Part shown: in pieces, positions 62,956-64,000 of the stretch
Layout: the number at the start of each line of letters is the position of its first letter
Position numbering within the stretch: the first letter of the stretch is position 1
DNA from: Leifsonia sp. NPDC080035
GTDB lineage: Bacteria > Actinomycetota > Actinomycetes > Actinomycetales > Microbacteriaceae
Direction of reading: 5' to 3'
DNA length: 64,000 nt
NCBI RefSeq assembly: GCF_040050925.1
Contig: NZ_CP157390.1
Location: 2,542,001 to 2,606,000 of the forward strand
The notes under the pieces: model-generated
Told to the model about the DNA's origin: nothing
Database searches by the model: none
What the model saw: the letters and a program-made list of their open reading frames with translations, nothing else
Translations under genes and position numbers: made by a program

Positions 62956-63477
62956 GTGGCCAGCGAAATCGACGATTCAGGTTCAGGCGTTCTCGCGGAG
63001 ACGGAGCGGGAGGTCCTGGGCTGGCTCGAGTTCGGCGATGCGGCCCGTCATCTCGCGGGAGAGGTGGTCGAGTCCGGGTTCGAACCCGACATGGTCGTCG
63101 CCATCGCCCGCGGTGGCCTGCTGCTGGCCGGCGCCATCTCCTACGCGCTCGGGATCAAGGCGTGCGGGGCGCTGAATGTCGAGTTCTACACCGGCGTCGA
63201 CACCCGCCTCCCGGAGCCGGTCGTGCTCCCGCCGATGCTCGACGCGGCCGCCTTGCAGGCCAAGCGCGTGCTCCTCGTCGACGACGTCTCCGACTCCGGC
63301 CGGACTCTCGCGATGGTGGTCGACCTGATCGGTGCATCCGGCGCCGACGTGCGCACCGTGTGCCTCTACTCGAAGCCGCGCACCGTGCTCGAGCCGGACT
63401 TCGTCTGGCGCCGCACCGACCGCTGGATCACCTTCCCCTGGTCGGCGCTGCCGCCGGTGACGGCGACGTCCCGCTGA
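62956..63477 (+). CDS. Phosphoribosyltransferase-domain protein
   Basis: A 173-residue type I phosphoribosyltransferase. The PRPP loop is VLLVDDVSDSGRTLAMVVDLI; FEPDMVVAIARGGLLLAGAISYALGI holds the pyrophosphate-binding Ala-Arg-Gly-Gly; the C-terminal FVWRRTDRWITFPWSALPP resembles xanthine/hypoxanthine-type enzymes. Substrate base is uncertain. GTG 62956 is leaderless after TACGGT. The ung gene starts five bases after its stop. Confidence 0.9.
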   Translation: MASEIDDSGSGVLAETEREVLGWLEFGDAARHLAGEVVESGFEPDMVVAIARGGLLLAGAISYALGIKACGALNVEFYTGVDTRLPEPVVLPPMLDAAALQAKRVLLVDDVSDSGRTLAMVVDLIGASGADVRTVCLYSKPRTVLEPDFVWRRTDRWITFPWSALPPVTATSR

Positions 63478-63482
63478 ACGCC

Positions 63483-64000
63483 GTGCCGAAGTCCCTGGCC
63501 GAGCTCTCCGCCGACGGGTCGATGGACCCGGGATGGGCGGATGCGCTCGCACCCGTCGCCGACCGGATCGCCGGGATGGGCGACTTCCTGCGCGCCGAGG
63601 TCGCCGCAGGTCGGCCGTACCTGCCGGCGGGACCGAACGTGCTGCGGGCGTTCCGGGCGCCGCTCGCCGACGTCCGGGTGCTCATCGTCGGCCAGGACCC
63701 GTATCCGACCCCGGGCCATCCGATCGGCCTCTCGTTCGCCGTCGAACGGGATGTGCGGCCGCTGCCGAGGAGCCTGCAGAACATCTACCGAGAGCTGCGC
63801 GACGACCTCGGGCACGTCCCGCCGCCGCACGGCGACCTGAGCGCCTGGTCGGACCACGGCGTCATGCTGCTGAACAGGGTGCTCACCGTGCAGCCCGGCG
63901 CGCCGGCGTCGCATCGCGGCAAGGGCTGGGAGCCGATCACCGAGCACGCCATCCGCGCGCTCGTCGCGCGCGACCGTCCCTTCGTGTCCATCCTCTGGGG
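63483..64000 (+). CDS. ung: Uracil-DNA glycosylase (C-terminus cut off by the window edge)
   Basis: The first 172 residues of family-1 uracil-DNA glycosylase, which removes uracil from DNA. The catalytic motif is VLIVGQDPYPTPGHPIGLSF with the general-base Asp; later come RSLQNIYRELRDDLG and SDHGVMLLNRVLTVQPGAPASHRGKGWEPIT. The C-terminal HPSP loop lies past the edge. GTG 63483 is used, five bases after the phosphoribosyltransferase stop; no other start gives the usual MPKSLAEL opening. Confidence 0.95.
   Translation, partial: MPKSLAELSADGSMDPGWADALAPVADRIAGMGDFLRAEVAAGRPYLPAGPNVLRAFRAPLADVRVLIVGQDPYPTPGHPIGLSFAVERDVRPLPRSLQNIYRELRDDLGHVPPPHGDLSAWSDHGVMLLNRVLTVQPGAPASHRGKGWEPITEHAIRALVARDRPFVSILW

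Overview
The window comes from a very GC-rich chromosome of an actinobacterium. It carries MtrA-MtrB-LpqB, a WhiB1-type iron-sulfur protein, a fused 2-oxoglutarate decarboxylase/dehydrogenase, a SigH/SigR-RsrA redox pair and a PdtaS-type sensor kinase, which are hallmarks of Actinobacteria. Product mix and protein style suggest Microbacteriaceae (Leifsonia-like), but that family-level call is inference. No rRNA, tRNA, insertion sequence, prophage or CRISPR array was seen. Genes are tightly packed and no stretch over 300 bases lacks a gene.

Layout. 1-3852 (minus): MoxR/DUF4350/DUF4129/membrane-protein operon. 4037-13516 (plus): mtrA-mtrB-lpqB, a ComF-like phosphoribosyltransferase, long hpf, secA and a DUF2871 membrane protein. 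13503-16077: an Rv3235-like protein, the PdtaS-like kinase and a small conserved protein. 16127-21943: a Lrp/AsnC regulator divergent from a complete Dpp/Opp peptide ABC operon. 22081-23772: whiB1, a membrane protein and a DUF1684 protein. 23859-28841: a second complete peptide ABC operon. 28927-32850: bcp, rsgA and aroA (minus) facing sigH-rsrA (plus). 32883-44790: a VOC protein, epoxide hydrolase, kgd, guaB1, a DUF3105-DUF305 pair, two CNNM/CBS transporters and a second VOC protein. 44808-51328: old yellow enzyme, HAD hydrolase, nnrD, a GT87-like protein, a thiamine-binding protein, an amidohydrolase and its TetR neighbour. 51339-58494 (all minus): MFS exporter, LuxR response regulator, a pseudo-kinase-like membrane protein, histidine kinase, metX, a K+ channel and an SDR, divergent from metY. 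58595-64000: metY, an unknown protein, a nucleotidyltransferase, a DHA2 exporter, a phosphoribosyltransferase and the start of ung.

Gene content from mtrA to sigH-rsrA matches, from memory, the M. tuberculosis interval Rv3219 to Rv3246c, here opened by two peptide-transport operons. The block combines envelope signalling (MtrAB-LpqB), secretion (SecA), ribosome hibernation (HPF) and redox control (WhiB1, SigH-RsrA, Bcp).

The strongest cross-cutting signal is promoter architecture: many start codons lie about 6 bases (5-8) after a TAnnnT or nAGAAT hexamer, which indicates leaderless transcripts. This decides several starts and exposes overlapping divergent promoters (aroA/sigH, the HAD gene/nnrD, VOC/epoxide hydrolase, MFS/phosphoribosyltransferase). 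The most notable candidate systems are: a sigH gene with a SigH-type promoter for a long isoform and an internal leaderless promoter for a short one; a proline/aspartate-rich leader ORF overlapping the first CNNM gene; and a histidine kinase, pseudo-kinase and response regulator operon joined to metX.
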